Positions 45,270-57,318 of a DNA stretch of 64,000 bases are shown here, piece by piece. The position numbers were made by a program, and so were the translations under genes. Position 1 is the stretch's first letter; every line of letters begins with the position of its first letter. This stretch comes from Marsupella aquatica (lineage: Eukaryota; Marchantiophyta). The DNA lies in NCBI GenBank assembly GCA_973895155.1, contig OZ316894.1, forward strand, positions 11,098,001-11,162,000. Direction: 5' to 3'. The notes beneath the pieces are model-generated. The model saw only the letters and a program-made list of their open reading frames with translations, had not been told where the DNA came from and ran no database searches.

Positions 45270-48200
45270 TCCACACATTCTTCCCCTTCCGACAGTCTCG
45301 CGCAATCTCTCGCCTAGCTTTTTTCCCTCTGATCGTCATCATCCGCTGCTCTGCTGCCGAGACTGATGAGTGGGGAGGATTGTGTCGTCGATCTGTTGCT
45401 CTGCTTCTTTCCCTCTGCTGCTAGTCTGTCTCGAGGACTCCACTGCTCGTGTGGTTGGGTGAGTTCACAATTATTCGCCCAACGCAAGAGCGGAGAGAAG
45501 ATTACTACTCCTCTTCAATTCATTCTCTCGCTCTCGCTCTATCTCTCTCATCCGGGATGGAAGGAGGGAGGGACGGGGAGTAAGAGCGGCGGTGTGGGTG
45601 GGATTGTGCTGGGGTGGGCGGGGAGCGTGTGGAGGTACTCATCACTCGTGCGAGCGCGTTATCTGTTCTTGATGAAGAAGCCCTTGCATCAGAAGAAGCA
45701 GCAGGACCAACTTTGAGCAGCTCCTTCTCCTTCAGTCTACCTCTTCTTTTCGTTGCGGTTGTCGTCGTCTCGTTTCACTGCACCTCTTTGTGCTGCTGCT
45801 CTCGTCATCGCCTGAATCCAGCACGTGGGACACAGTTCGTCTCAAGTGGTTTGGGGGTTTTTGGATTCTACGTGCTCCATGCATCTTCGGGCAGAAGGTT
45901 ATTGAGGCAGCTCCTGGTGCTGTTACTGGGTCGGTAGGCAAGCAGGCAGGCAGGCTGTCTCTCGCTCGACTGTTTGCCACTGTGGGGTGGTGGTCGACAT
46001 GAGAATGATGGACAGGAGAACTAGCGTGCTGCTCCTGTTCTAACGGGAGCGCGATAGAGCGGAAGAAGTCGTTTGGGAAGACGAGAATCTCGCAGCTGCA
46101 GGATTAGTGTAGTGGTGGTGGAGCGGGCGAGCGAGCAATCGAGGAGGGTCGCCGATTATTGCAGCTTGGAGCTACTGGTGCCGCGCGACTGCTATGTCTT
46201 GAGCATCATGCATCGGTTGATGAATGGGTTTCTAAGATAGGTAGGGAGGGAGGGAGACGAGAGACTGATCAACACGGGCAGGAAGGAGCACAGTGTAGGA
46301 TGGGAGCAGCTGGCAGGTTGGGAAGACCATTTCGGCGATGGTGGACGAGAATGGACGCTTGTAACTATGGCAGGGATGAGGGCGAGGCGTGAATGGATGA
46401 GTGAGTGATCGATGCATCTACTGCAGCCGAGCAGCAGCAGCAGCAGCAGCAGCGGCGGCGGCAGCGGCGGCAGGTTCTTGTGGAGGAGCTGGGTGGCGAG
46501 CCATCCTTGCGATCTTGGCCGTGGCCGCTCTCCGTTATGTTTCAAGGAGTTCTGGATTTCCACGTCCCATGAGGTACTATTTTATGCCCGCTTCATCTGT
46601 GCCTGAATGTGTTTAGCAAATTTAGTGACTCCTGTCGAGATCCCCACCACCGGGGCAGGACCTCAAAGTAGTAATCTTGATTGATTGCCTCGTTTAGGTA
46701 CCCAATATTCCGGAGTTGTCAATTGTGAAGCCGAGCACTTACATGCACGGAAAATCTAAGGACTTTTCAGCTGAAATGTAGCATTTACAGTCTGGGACTG
46801 TTTTGGATCTGTGATATGCAGAATCACTAAAGCGAAGAGGAGTTAGGAGAAGTCACGAAAACCGGGCGCGATTCCACCGTGCAGAGATAGGTAGTCCAGA
46901 ATTCTTAACAAGTAATTTGACGGGTCCAAGGGCGAAAGGTTTGGTTATCTTTGTGGGATTAGGAGAGGAGAAACAATAGGGAAGTGAGTAAGGGGATGAA
47001 AAGTGAAGATGGCAATGATGTCAAGAAAGCGTTAGTGGTCCACTTCATAGGAGGAGAGGGCAGTCGTGGTGGAGGGCAAGGCAGTCGTGGAGTAATAGGT
47101 CCTGCGGAGGGCGTGGGTTCATTCCATCCATTCTGTGCTGCCACCGTACGTGGGTTGCTACTTCCGTCTACCGCAAAACAGGTGAATCTTGTGCTTCCGA
47201 TCGAGAATCAAAATCTCGCAGACTCTCAATGTGGGCAGCCCTAAGCTTTTCTTAGGGCTCTTGGATGAATGCGTGCACTGGAACCCTTAAAAGTCGGACA
47301 GTGGGAGGAACTCAGATGAGAGGGCTGCCCGAGCATGGGATTGTTACGTGCACCATAGACCACGCTGAAGGGGCATCTCCGATACGTGGATTGAGCAAAT
47401 ATCGAGGCCATTTGCACAGAATTCTCGATTGGATAAAGCACTTAAGGGCACTGTTGGGAGACGATGCTCGGCATGCACGATTTTATATTTTTTCGTAATA
47501 CAGCCTCAAGAGTGCTGTTACAGTACAGCTAGTCTATCTCTCTAGATGCCGTTTGCAGAAATCTCGGTTCGCTTTGCTAGGACAGGAGTTTAAACACCGG
47601 GTTGCGTGGTCACTCCCGGAACATCCTTCCGCCGCAGATGAAGAACGTCACCCGTTTAGTTTCTCCTTTCAGCCTCTATGTGTTTGTCATCCTGTGGGTT
47701 TTCATGACTTCTGGCGTTTGAATGCCCTGCGAGACGACCTACTGTGATCTTCGTGTTGCCTGTTCGGAGTGAGCTGAGCAATAGAAGGTCCTTTGATTAT
47801 CGCTGTTCTCTTCTACTGGCCATCTTCTCACCCTAAAGAAATTTTCAATCTGCAGGTTCCGAGTTGGTGTACAATTAGACTCTCTAATAGTCAGTCCTCG
47901 AAATTGAGTTTGGCAGACGATCTGCCTGTCCCCTAACAGCTGCCAGAAATCTACCCGGGCGCAGCTGCTGAAATCAGCACATTGAAAGGCCAGGTAACAG
48001 GCATGAACCGATGGAAAGGAGATGTCAGGAAACCCGTTGACGTAAGCTCTCACCCTCGCAAATTGAATAGTTTCCCCTCCTTGCTTGACGCGTTCTGATC
48101 TGATAGCAGATCGTGGCCTGTCTGTCAGTTTTTGGCATTCAATTTGAGGAATTGCAATTCCTTCAATGCAATAGGTTCAAGATTGCGAATATGCCAGATT

Positions 48201-50093
48201 TGTGTTATTGAGAAACACATCTGTCATATTCTCAAGCGAGAAGATCGTGTTCTTCAGATGCAAGAGCATATTGAGTGAAGGGGACTTTACAGAATGATCT
48301 TTCTTTCATTCAGGAAATTCGAAGATATCACCTGTCGGTCCACACCCGATTTCTAGGACATGTTGCGTGTCCAAGTGCGTGAATCCGCACCTGTAGCCTG
48401 TAGGAATCTGTCTCATGAGCTCAACAGGAAATGTTTGTCAGCTTAGTTCACACTGTCAGCTGTGGGCAATGTCTTACTGCAGCTGGATGCCGAATGAATG
48501 CCAGACGGTTCTCTGTGAAGGAGTGAAACATTTGAAATTCTCGACAGTAGGGAGGATGTATGTAATCTTTGGACCGGAACGCCCAGAAGCAGATCTTGTT
48601 CTATGTATCCTATGCATCCTATCTCTAACTCTGTTACGCGTAATACTGCTGTGGAGTCGATATGGTTGGTCTCCATGTATGAGCGAACTGGTCTGGGATG
48701 GATTAGTGTTCATTCACGAAATCGACCTTTACCCTTCGTGTCATAATTCATTGACAAAGGCACGTCCTGAGTCTGCACACAATGCTAGGGTCAGGCTGCA
48801 TACCCAGTTCTTCAGCAATCCCTGTTAGTGGTGCCTGCTGAAGAGCTTGAAACTCGCGATGCTGTAAAGCCACTTTAATGGTCCTCTACGTGTTGGTGGA
48901 GGGAAAAGCACCTGGTAGTCAACCTTGCCTGTTGGTGATTTCCTCTTGGTACATATGAGCCAGTCTACACGAGGAGCACTTGTATGCAAAGAATTCTTAG
49001 TGTCCCTGGGTTTCTGGTCACATTGTTGGCAAGAATATTTCCGAACCTGTTCCTCTATCAGGTCGCGTCCTAGTTGGCAGCTCCCAATTGCTGCACAATG
49101 AATATTAGATAGTACTATTTTGTACCTGACACACCTGTCTCTTCGTGAAGTGCGAAACCATACTCGAGCAAGGGCATGTGTGCCCGTGACAAACAGAAAC
49201 GTCCAGATATAGTCGTTGTAGCTCGATGCACTCTTCGCTTTAGTTCTCTTTTGGTTTGGTACTCAGAAAGGATGTCGAAGATTCGTGACAGAGAATTCAA
49301 GGGGATGGTAGTTGTAATGGCTGAAAACAGATCATGGTTCTTTCCCATGCCTTACATGGACCCATAAACGTATGTACCCTGTTATGTCATCTGTCCCTGG
49401 AGAGGACTTTATTACCCGGAAGCTTTGCTCGTTAGAGGTCTTGGCAGAGAAGGGGCTATGTATGTGGGTTATAGGCAGTGACACGTGCTGGATAGTGTCC
49501 CAGCCGCCCAGATTGTAGCAAAGACCTTGCTTCATTGACATGAACATAGACTTCAAGGTGTTTTGGCAAAGATATCGTTATTCTAAAGATGATTTAGTCA
49601 GAAAGATTCGTAAGCCATCCGACTAGTGCCTGCTCCGATTGGATTCGAATTCGATACCTTACGTAGTTGGTAGTCGTGCCCAATTGCGTACCTTCGTACT
49701 TGTTTATGGCACAACGTCTAGTGGTTCAGCGATGTGTATGTTTTGTTGACTTTATGAACTCCCTAGTTTGTGTCCGCAGGATAACTGGTGGTAGAAACCC
49801 ATCCTTATACCCTCTTTTGTGTCCTGAGTAGGAGGTTTTGTGTTTGGTTTACTGCGTGTGTCATGGAGATGTGATGTCAAAGGTCGTGCTTTATTACTTG
49901 GTGACTTTCTCGTTCCTGATGTTTATAGTTAATTGTCCTGTCATTCGATCACTTTCTGAACTCCAAAGTGAATTGGCTTTTCATGCAGCATTTTGGATGA
50001 GCAGAGATCTGAACGGCCCGTTGATTTGTTGGTAGTCCACTGCTTGTGAGTTTCCACTTCTTTTCCTAACTTATCGAACCTGTACGTCTGCAG
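45270..50093 (+). other. Probable 5' leader exon(s) and intron(s) of the DUF863 gene
   Basis: 45,270-46,570 is CT/GA-rich, has a CAG/CGG trinucleotide array at 46,429-46,470 and many short upstream ORFs, and is unlike intergenic sequence nearby. A possible donor is ATGAG|GTACTA at 46,573/46,574. The remaining ~3.5 kb to 50,093 shows no conserved protein; ORFs such as 48,415-48,828 (plus) are not recognised. The exon carrying the start codon could not be placed. Confidence 0.4.
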
Positions 50094-53000
50094 ACACCAG
50101 ACAATGTGGGAGGCAAGGCAGATTCCGCAGACTCGTCATTTGGATCTACCCTTTCAAAAAAGTCAAAGAGTGATTTCAAATTGAGGGCTAATCAGGCCTT
50201 CAAATCCCAATCTAAGGAGAATTTACCCACCTCAACTTTTAAGCAATCGATGAGTCATAACAATGAGGCTGGGAGTCCAATGGACGTGCAGCGAGATAGA
50301 GATCTTAGAAAGCAAGCAAACTCCGTTTCGAGGGAATCACTTTTCCTGGAGAAGGAGGTGTTCATTCCACAGAAAGGAGAAGCGGAGGAGTCATTGCCCC
50401 TGGAGCCTGTGTTTGATATGTATCACGTACGGAGTATCATTTTAAGACAGGAAGCTGAGTTTCGAGAGCAGGTGCTGATCTCTCCTTTGATACATATGGA
50501 CTTGTAGTTGTCACTCAGTTGTCAACGGGTTACCCAGAGTGTACGTAGTTTATTGTCGTGGTGTAGGTGGTCTTCTTTGTTCCAATGTTTCTCAGAGAAT
50601 TGATGGCCTGAGGGACATCTTGAGTCTTGAACAGTCTGTTTTACACTTTGAAACCACTCCCGAAAAAACTGTTGAGGACGTCATGTAAATCAGACCCAAC
50701 TTTTCCTCTTCGTCCTAGTGTTCCGCGAGGTGATTTCCACGAAAGAATAGTTCGTACCACCAGCTAAGTCTAGGATTGGAGCTCTTCATTCCTTGGTGAA
50801 CTCTTATCTCACCTTCCTTCTGCGTCACCTGAGACCTCAGTATCTCAGTGATGAAGCCACCTTTCGCAATAGTTGTTGCAGAAAGCTGAGCTTTGTATCG
50901 TGTAGCAATTTGAGTGCTGATTTGGTCTACAGTTCTCCCATGGTCTGGATGTTTGGCAACTCTTTGTATCATATCAAAGTTTGTTAGAGGTTTGTAGTTT
51001 ACCGACTCGTGGACTGGTTCTGTCAATGGTATTGTAACCCTCATGTTCGTATAGTTTCGTTCTTTGGTTCTGGCTTGCAAGATTCGAGATTGTTAAAAGG
51101 AGCGCGGATGAGTATTATTAGCTCCTCACATGTATTGTTATTGCAGGTACGCGAACTGCACAGGTTGCATAAGGTTCAGACTCTCCTCATGGCTGAGATG
51201 AGAAGAAAAGACTCTGATCTCATGGCGCAGCGTTCCAGAATAGATATTGGCGGTCCGTCGCAGTCTCCTGCTGCTTTTGCTAAGAACTCAGGACAAGCGA
51301 ATCCTCCAAGGGGGCATGGGTTTAGTAATACAGGATTTGATTATCAGTCCTCTATTGTTATGCCAGAGTTTTTAAAAGGCGGGTCTACCTTTAGGCAGAG
51401 AGATTCTCTTATGACCAGACCTCCGCAAGAAGCAAATCTGTTCAAGCAGAGTGCCCGTGTGCCACCTGCTCGCAAAACGTTTGATTTGGAGCGTCCTCCT
51501 GATGAAGACGACGATGAACAGCCAGAACGCACGCACAAACCGGAGGGAAACTGCATAAAGTTTATTGAATCACCCGAGTCCTGCACTAACGAGCCAGAGC
51601 CAGAGAGTGATATGTTTTCGCTAAATCTAAGCACTGGATGGAGCAGGGGAAAGGCTATAAGAGATGACAGTGAACAAGCAAACATCGCTGAATATGAAAT
51701 ATCGAAAGCTTCAAAGCGTCCTAGGGAAGAGGCAGCTTTATTTCCATTCCTTGCTGTTAAGTCGGAAAGTTTACGAGAACTTCCAGTGCGGCCAACGCCA
51801 ACTATGGCCGGTCAAAACTTTTTAGAAGGTCTGTGGGGACTTCAGTTAGGTGGGAGACTAGACAGCTCATCTACTCCAGATCGAAACAGGTCTCCTGACA
51901 GAACGGAAGCACCAAAGAAGAAAGAACGGCTGTCACTGAATCTTGAGGTCGAAGCGAAGGAAATGGCAGCGACCAGTGCCTCAAATGGTGCTCCACATTG
52001 GCTACTGAAGGTATGACGCAACACCTTCTAAGGCACGAATGCGTCTTTGATATGTTGAGAAACCATCTAAGAATGCCCGGTCCTTCGTTTGGCCACTTTT
52101 TTTGGTGTAAACAATGTGCGCTCTCTAACACCTTTGCGTGTTGGCTCCTTTTCAGGCACCAGCAGCAAAACCCCCAAAGAAAACTGTTTGTCAAACTGAA
52201 AGCTCAACTCTAAACTTCCAGGATTCTTTTTCACCTCCCAGGAACAACAGTGACCAAGGAATGATGAAGTCTTCCCCTCAAGGGAGAGGAGAAATTGGAC
52301 CAGCTGGAATGGTTTGGGATTCTGAGCGCCGTCTCTCTGAGAATCCGCCAAGGAATCGGTCCCAGTCTTCTAACAATGCTCCTGAGATGTCAGAGGACAG
52401 TATGCAAGCAGGAGCAAGAGGTGCATACCAAGTTCAAATGGTCAATATGGGTCCAGCAGGTAATGAGCGTGCTGGATACGGACCAGTTGAGCCTGCCCAA
52501 GGCGCTCCAGGTGAGGCCCTCACTCCCTATCCTTCCAGGAGGGAACGTGGGGACGCTCCTTCCAATAGTATACCTCAAGGTGTGTTCAACCAAAGTGTTC
52601 CTATTGCTGGAGGCTTTGGAGTTCAACTGAGAACTTTTGATGGACATCCAGGTCTTGCCCCACAGGGGATGGTTCAGGTTGGACATGCAGTGAATATGGG
52701 CACAGGGTCCATACCGTTTGTACCTGAATCTGGTCCAGGGGTGTGGTTCCAGCAAGTGAACTCAGACACGCCGTATCAGCAATTTCAGCCGCAACAGCAA
52801 TTAACATCACGACAGACTGGGGTGGTGTCTTCATCTCGACAAGGAGGACAGTGGCAAGCACCTACGAAGATGTCACAAGGTGGAGGATATGGCCAAGGAG
52901 GTGTGTTTGCAATACCCGCAGCCGCCGGACCACCTGTTGGATTTCCTTCGTACAGTGTGCAGAAGGTTGGCGAAGATATTCCTGGACCAAATTGGACGCC

Positions 53001-54654
53001 AGGCAATGTTGGCCCACCGTTTACCCCGTTCTCAATTGTTGTGCGTCCAAAGCCACCCTTCAAGAGGCCGCCTAAGCTAGTTCTGACACAGGATGGAACA
53101 ACCATGGAATTGAAGGGCTTCTCTCCAAGCAGGGAGGTTGGAGCCAAGGTTGTCACAGAAAAATCATTCAGTGGGTCTAGCGACGAAGAGTTGAATGAGA
53201 AGAAAGATGGGAGATCGGTTGAGATTGCTTTGTTGAACCAACGACGAGGACAAGAAGAAAGGGATGTTTCCATGCAGTCTAGGGGGAAACGAGAGAGAGA
53301 TAAGAGGGCCAGTAGTACTGGTTCTATGAAAGAAAAAGACATTGCAGGAAGTGGAGGAGCTCCTGATTGGATGGCCAAAGTACTTTCAACTGCTGCACAT
53401 AGGAGTTCTCAGACCGTGAGAACTGGAATTCAGAATGTCTCTCCTACTGTTGTTCCCATGGCACAACAAGAGGGGATGGATGACGCTGACGGTGGGAGTA
53501 GCGATGCGGGATCAGGTGGATCAGGTGTGGGCGATGTCATCAATCCAGGTGAAGGGGCATCGCCACCTGCTCCTATGGGAACCTTTGTTAAAGGTGTATC
53601 TAAAAGAAACTTGCCCGCTGGAGAAGGAGAGGAGGGTATTAATATGGGTGAGCTTGGCCTTCAGGCCGATTCAGAGTCACAGTCTGGGAGATTCGGTAGA
53701 AAGGATAAGCCGAATAAGAATCAGGAGGAATCTCAGGAGCAGCTATCTGCTTCTTTGAGTTTGAGGAGTAGTTTGTCAACGATAGCAAGGAAGATCTCGC
53801 GAGGGAGTTCAGATGGTCCAGGGCACGTGGTGGATAATACACAGAAATCTGTTGGTCGTATCGACAGCTTATCTGAAGAAGTTGAGAGGAGAGCACCTGC
53901 GTTTCATCATGTGTTGGAGCAGTCAGGTTCTTCCTCCGGAGGCATCATGAATTTATTAGTCAAGGAAAGCCAGTCTCATGGATTGTGTAAGCAACAAAAT
54001 AGGGATGAGTTGAGGAATGCTCAGCGGGAGCTTCCACAGCCCTCCTGTTCAACTTCGCAGTCCAGAGTGGTCCACGCCTCGAAACTGGAAGACTGTGAGA
54101 ATCAAGGTAACGACAGTTCAAAAGGGACAGAGAGCTCTGAGTCAGGCCTGGGAACCAAAGTATCCAGGGCACAACATCGAGGACGAGTACCCATGGATAT
54201 TGATGATACAGAGAGAGGGACGAATCACGTGGGTCAGAAAAACACCTGCTTTGCCAACTTTGGTGATGTGTCTAAACAGGAGAGAGAAAGTAAAACAGGC
54301 CACAGCAAGCAACTGTCAGGGGCGAACACATCAGAGAAAGATGGTGTGCAACATAAACCCTATAGTCCTATGTTGCGTCAGGTTTCCAGTCCATCATCGA
54401 CAGTGGACATGGAAAGGCACGCTGAAGGCAGCTCAAAGAAAGTGTCACAAGCTTCAGAAACTGATCAGGGAAACGGGAGGAGCCCCCAGAGAACAACTGA
54501 GTGGTTTGTTTCAACATCTATGGAACAACGCCACTTATGTTTTCCAGGGGGCATTGATTCTTCTGGTGAAGAAGTAGATGGGACACTGACAAGTTGCAAT
54601 GATTCATCAATCACATGGTCGGAGCTGGAAGAAGAGGTTCAAAGGACTTGGTAG
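50094..54654 (+). CDS. DUF863-family plant protein, exons 50094-50471, 51147-52010, 52156-54654
   Basis: Three coding exons join in phase 0 with GT-AG introns (50,472-51,146 and 52,011-52,155), giving about 1,246 codons to the TAG at 54,652. The first junction unites LRQEAEFREQ with VRELHRLHKVQ. This recreates the hallmark of plant DUF863 proteins, a coiled-coil-like HEAxFxxQVxELHRLYRVQ segment, here at residues ~117-137. A family-like FDLERPPDEDDDEQ acidic motif follows, where relatives have FDLQLPADEYID, then FSLNLSTGW. The large last exon is hydrophilic: Gln/Pro/Gly-rich in the middle (about 52,640-53,000), basic around 53,040-53,350, Ser-rich after. Repeated G-APxWLLKV / G-APDWMAKV motifs occur. 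The biochemical function of the family is unknown; nuclear location is likely from its composition. Exon 50,094 opens with ACA at an AG acceptor, so the start codon lies upstream or at an internal Met. No decay is seen. Confidence 0.8.
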
Positions 54655-55791
54655 GGATCGAGCTCACTATGGACTCACACCACCATGATGAATACATTTG
54701 CCCATTTTGATGCATTCGTTGCTAGGGTTGATAGAGAAGTATTCTTGGCATCTTTTGATCAGGCCTGTTGTTTTCAAGCCAATGGTGGACTCGGATGGAT
54801 GTGTTGTAACTTCGAATTTCCCATTTTTGCTCCATATGCAAAAATAAGTCTGTTACTGTCTGGGGGTTACTGAGTGAGTTCCTTGTTGGGTCTAGCCACT
54901 CTGAGTCCCGTCCTTCGGGTATTAGACCTCTAATGAGTTTTTTCACAAAGTATTCAGAGTTACGGAGAAGCTTGACCCAACGCCAAGTTTTTGAGGAGTG
55001 AAGCCTTCTTGCTTCTTGTTTAATGCGGATGGGGAGAAATGAGGTTTTTGTAGATTAAAGTCGGCTGGATGGAGGTTGAGTACTTCCTATGAGCAGAGTT
55101 AGACAGCAGCCGATTTTTCTCTCTTCCCGGAGGCAAGCCATGAGATGACTTGGCTCGTAGTTTCCTAGGCGCAAGTGTCTACCAACTCGGATTTGCCCAC
55201 ACAGGCCTCGAGTGCTTCTGACATTCTACTACAGAAAATGAATAGCATTGTTATTCATAAGCAAAGTTCTATTCTTCGATTTTTACGTGCTTCAATTTGA
55301 TTTTTGTTTTAGGCGATAAAATAAACTGCTGCCATATTAGTGTCCCTCGTTTCGCACTTGCTGTTCTTGTCAGTTGACATTCAGTGTTGGCACGAGGCCT
55401 TGGTGTATAATTTTGTAGGATTGCTTTACGAATATCTTAAATTTCTAGTTTCTTGACGGCACTTGAGTTCCGACATTGAATTTAAGTTACCCTTGGTTGT
55501 TAGGTTCGAACCTTGTAATCTTTCTTCGATGCACGCAAATCTTTCTTTATGTTGACGAGGACGTCGTCGTTGCCAATTGAGCATTCGACTTTTTTATTCT
55601 CTTCTGCCTCATATTACATTGTGGATTAGAGTCTTGATAAGTATGGACAGTGGGTAGGTTAAAATAAGGGAGTGTCTCAATATATTGTCCAAATCCACTA
55701 TATTGGATGCTAAGATGTAGGGTAGTTCACCAAAAATCTTTCGAGCTCTTGAATAATTTGGGGTGAGATATCATGTCTAGACCTCACTTTG
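54655..55791 (+). other. 3' untranslated and downstream region of the DUF863 gene
   Basis: No ORF of note. AT content rises toward 55,300. A polyadenylation signal variant AATAAA was not found unambiguously; GATAAAATAAAC at about 55,315-55,326 is a candidate. Confidence 0.4.
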
Positions 55792-55891
55792 NNNNNNNNN
55801 NNNNNNNNNNNNNNNNNNNNNNNNNNNNNNNNNNNNNNNNNNNNNNNNNNNNNNNNNNNNNNNNNNNNNNNNNNNNNNNNNNNNNNNNNNN
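55792..55891. other. Assembly gap of 100 N
   Basis: Exactly 100 N, the usual placeholder for a gap of unknown size. Features on the two sides may be further apart than shown. Confidence 0.98.
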
Positions 55892-56169
55892 CCCCTCCCC
55901 TCACCGTTTTAGTTACATTTCCAATTTTAAAACTTAAATTCAAAGATTTATAAAAAATATTTTTCATATAATAAATAATGACTAATAACTAACTTGATAA
56001 CTTCCTTATTAAACCACAACTCCCGGTATGTAAGGACCTCTCGTATTGTACGGCCATTAATGCTGGGAAGAGCACATGGAAACCCATGATCGGGGAGGAG
56101 GAATGGTTGGAATCTTGAAAGTTCATCGAATTTTATACTCAAAACTATTTACTCATTCTCAGAACAAAA

Positions 56170-56440
56170 AATACCCAGTCGTAGATCTCATTGAGATCTT
56201 TCTTTTGCACCCTAGATCGCCTTCTAACATGGATGAATAAGATTTCTAGAGGCATTACAAAATGGACGACAAAGATCATAAAATCAACAAAATCAACGGC
56301 TAGGAAAGCTTGGATTTGTTTAATTTTTCATTTGAAAAATATTAACCCATTTGCAAAACGGACAGAACCCATCCATAGATCTATTTGAGATCTTTCTTTT
56401 GAGCCATAGATTGACCATTATGATGGACGGACGAGATTTC
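56170..56440. repeat. Imperfect ~195-bp tandem duplication
   Basis: 'gtagatct-attgagatctttcttttg-acc-tagat' at about 56,180-56,220 recurs at about 56,374-56,412. Both copies are followed by 'atgga-ga-gagatttc-aga'. Confidence 0.6.
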
Positions 56441-56521
56441 CGGAGATAAAAAATGGAGACAGCTCAGATCGGCTCTTCCCCCTGATTTTATTAGCCAAGG
56501 GGTCCACGAACTAATTTGTTG

Positions 56522-56550
56522 TGTCGGACAAGGACACATCTTGTCCGACA
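56522..56550. repeat. Perfect 11-bp inverted repeat (hairpin)
   Basis: TGTCGGACAAG and CTTGTCCGACA are separated by seven bases (GACACAT). It stands alone in AT-rich sequence. It may be a terminator-like RNA hairpin, a remnant of a transposon end, or a protein site; nothing nearby decides. Confidence 0.8.
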
Positions 56551-56925
56551 GTGAAAACCTGGATTAGTTGGGACTCGAGACAAATACCTAGAGTCTCCTA
56601 GCCATAGTGGACCCCTCCCCTTCACCCCCTTTTTTCACATTATGGAACATTTTATGGTCTCAGGAAGATAGGACAAATACACTTCTCTTAGTGTTTAAAA
56701 TAAAACAAAATAAATATGTAATAGAAATGTCAGCAACATTCTAGGACCACTCCATGCTCCCACTCATTTGTGAGCAGAGTGACTTAGTAAGGGCTCTGTG
56801 TTTGTCCTCAGGGAAAGGAACTGGGCCAGGAGGGCAAAGTACAGTAACCGATGTATTAAACTCTGGGAGTACAGCTGTAGCTACATCACCTTAAAAACCC
56901 TGCTGGTAATCACACATCAAAATGT

Positions 56926-57225
56926 GGTTGCATTCATTGATTGAAAGGAAAAAATCTAGGGTTATCACGGTATGCATTCATTGATTGAAAGAAAAAACTA
57001 GGGTCTCAATGAAAGAAAAAAACTAGGGTTATCAGGTATGCATTCATTGATTGAAAGAAAAAAAATATGCATTCATTGATTGAAAGAAAAAAACTATGCA
57101 TTCATTGATTGAAAGAAAATAACTAGGGTTATCAGGTATGCATTCATTGATTGAAAAAAAAAAACTAGGGTTATCAGGTATGCATTCATTGATTGAAAGA
57201 AAAAAACTAGGGTTATCACTGTATG
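56926..57225. repeat. Minisatellite with 42-bp unit
   Basis: Seven copies of GCATTCATTGATTGAAA. The full unit ends AAACTAGGGTTATCAGG; two copies are shortened to about 29 bp by loss of that end. The CTAGGGTT part looks telomere-like but the TTTAGGG register is not kept. Confidence 0.85.
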
Positions 57226-57253
57226 CAGGGGTGTTTTCCATAGTATATGTCAT

Positions 57254-57318
57254 ATTTTGATGTGCAGTTACCGAGACCCCCTTAGATTTTGACGTGCAGT
57301 TACCGAGACCCCCTTAGA
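57254..57318. repeat. Two-copy 32-bp tandem repeat
   Basis: TTTTGAYGTGCAGTTACCGA followed by GACCCCCTTAGA occurs twice in direct succession with a single C/T difference. Confidence 0.85.

Noticed and set aside
46401-46616. Poly-alanine ORF over the CAG/CGG array as a protein
   Set aside because: It is a frame of a trinucleotide repeat in a probable untranslated leader, with no conserved flanks.
48415-48828. N-terminal coding exon of the DUF863 gene
   Set aside because: No family similarity and no clear donor in a frame that joins 50,094.
56926-57225. Interstitial telomere repeat
   Set aside because: The CTAGGGTT core is embedded in a 42-bp unit and is not in tandem TTTAGGG register.
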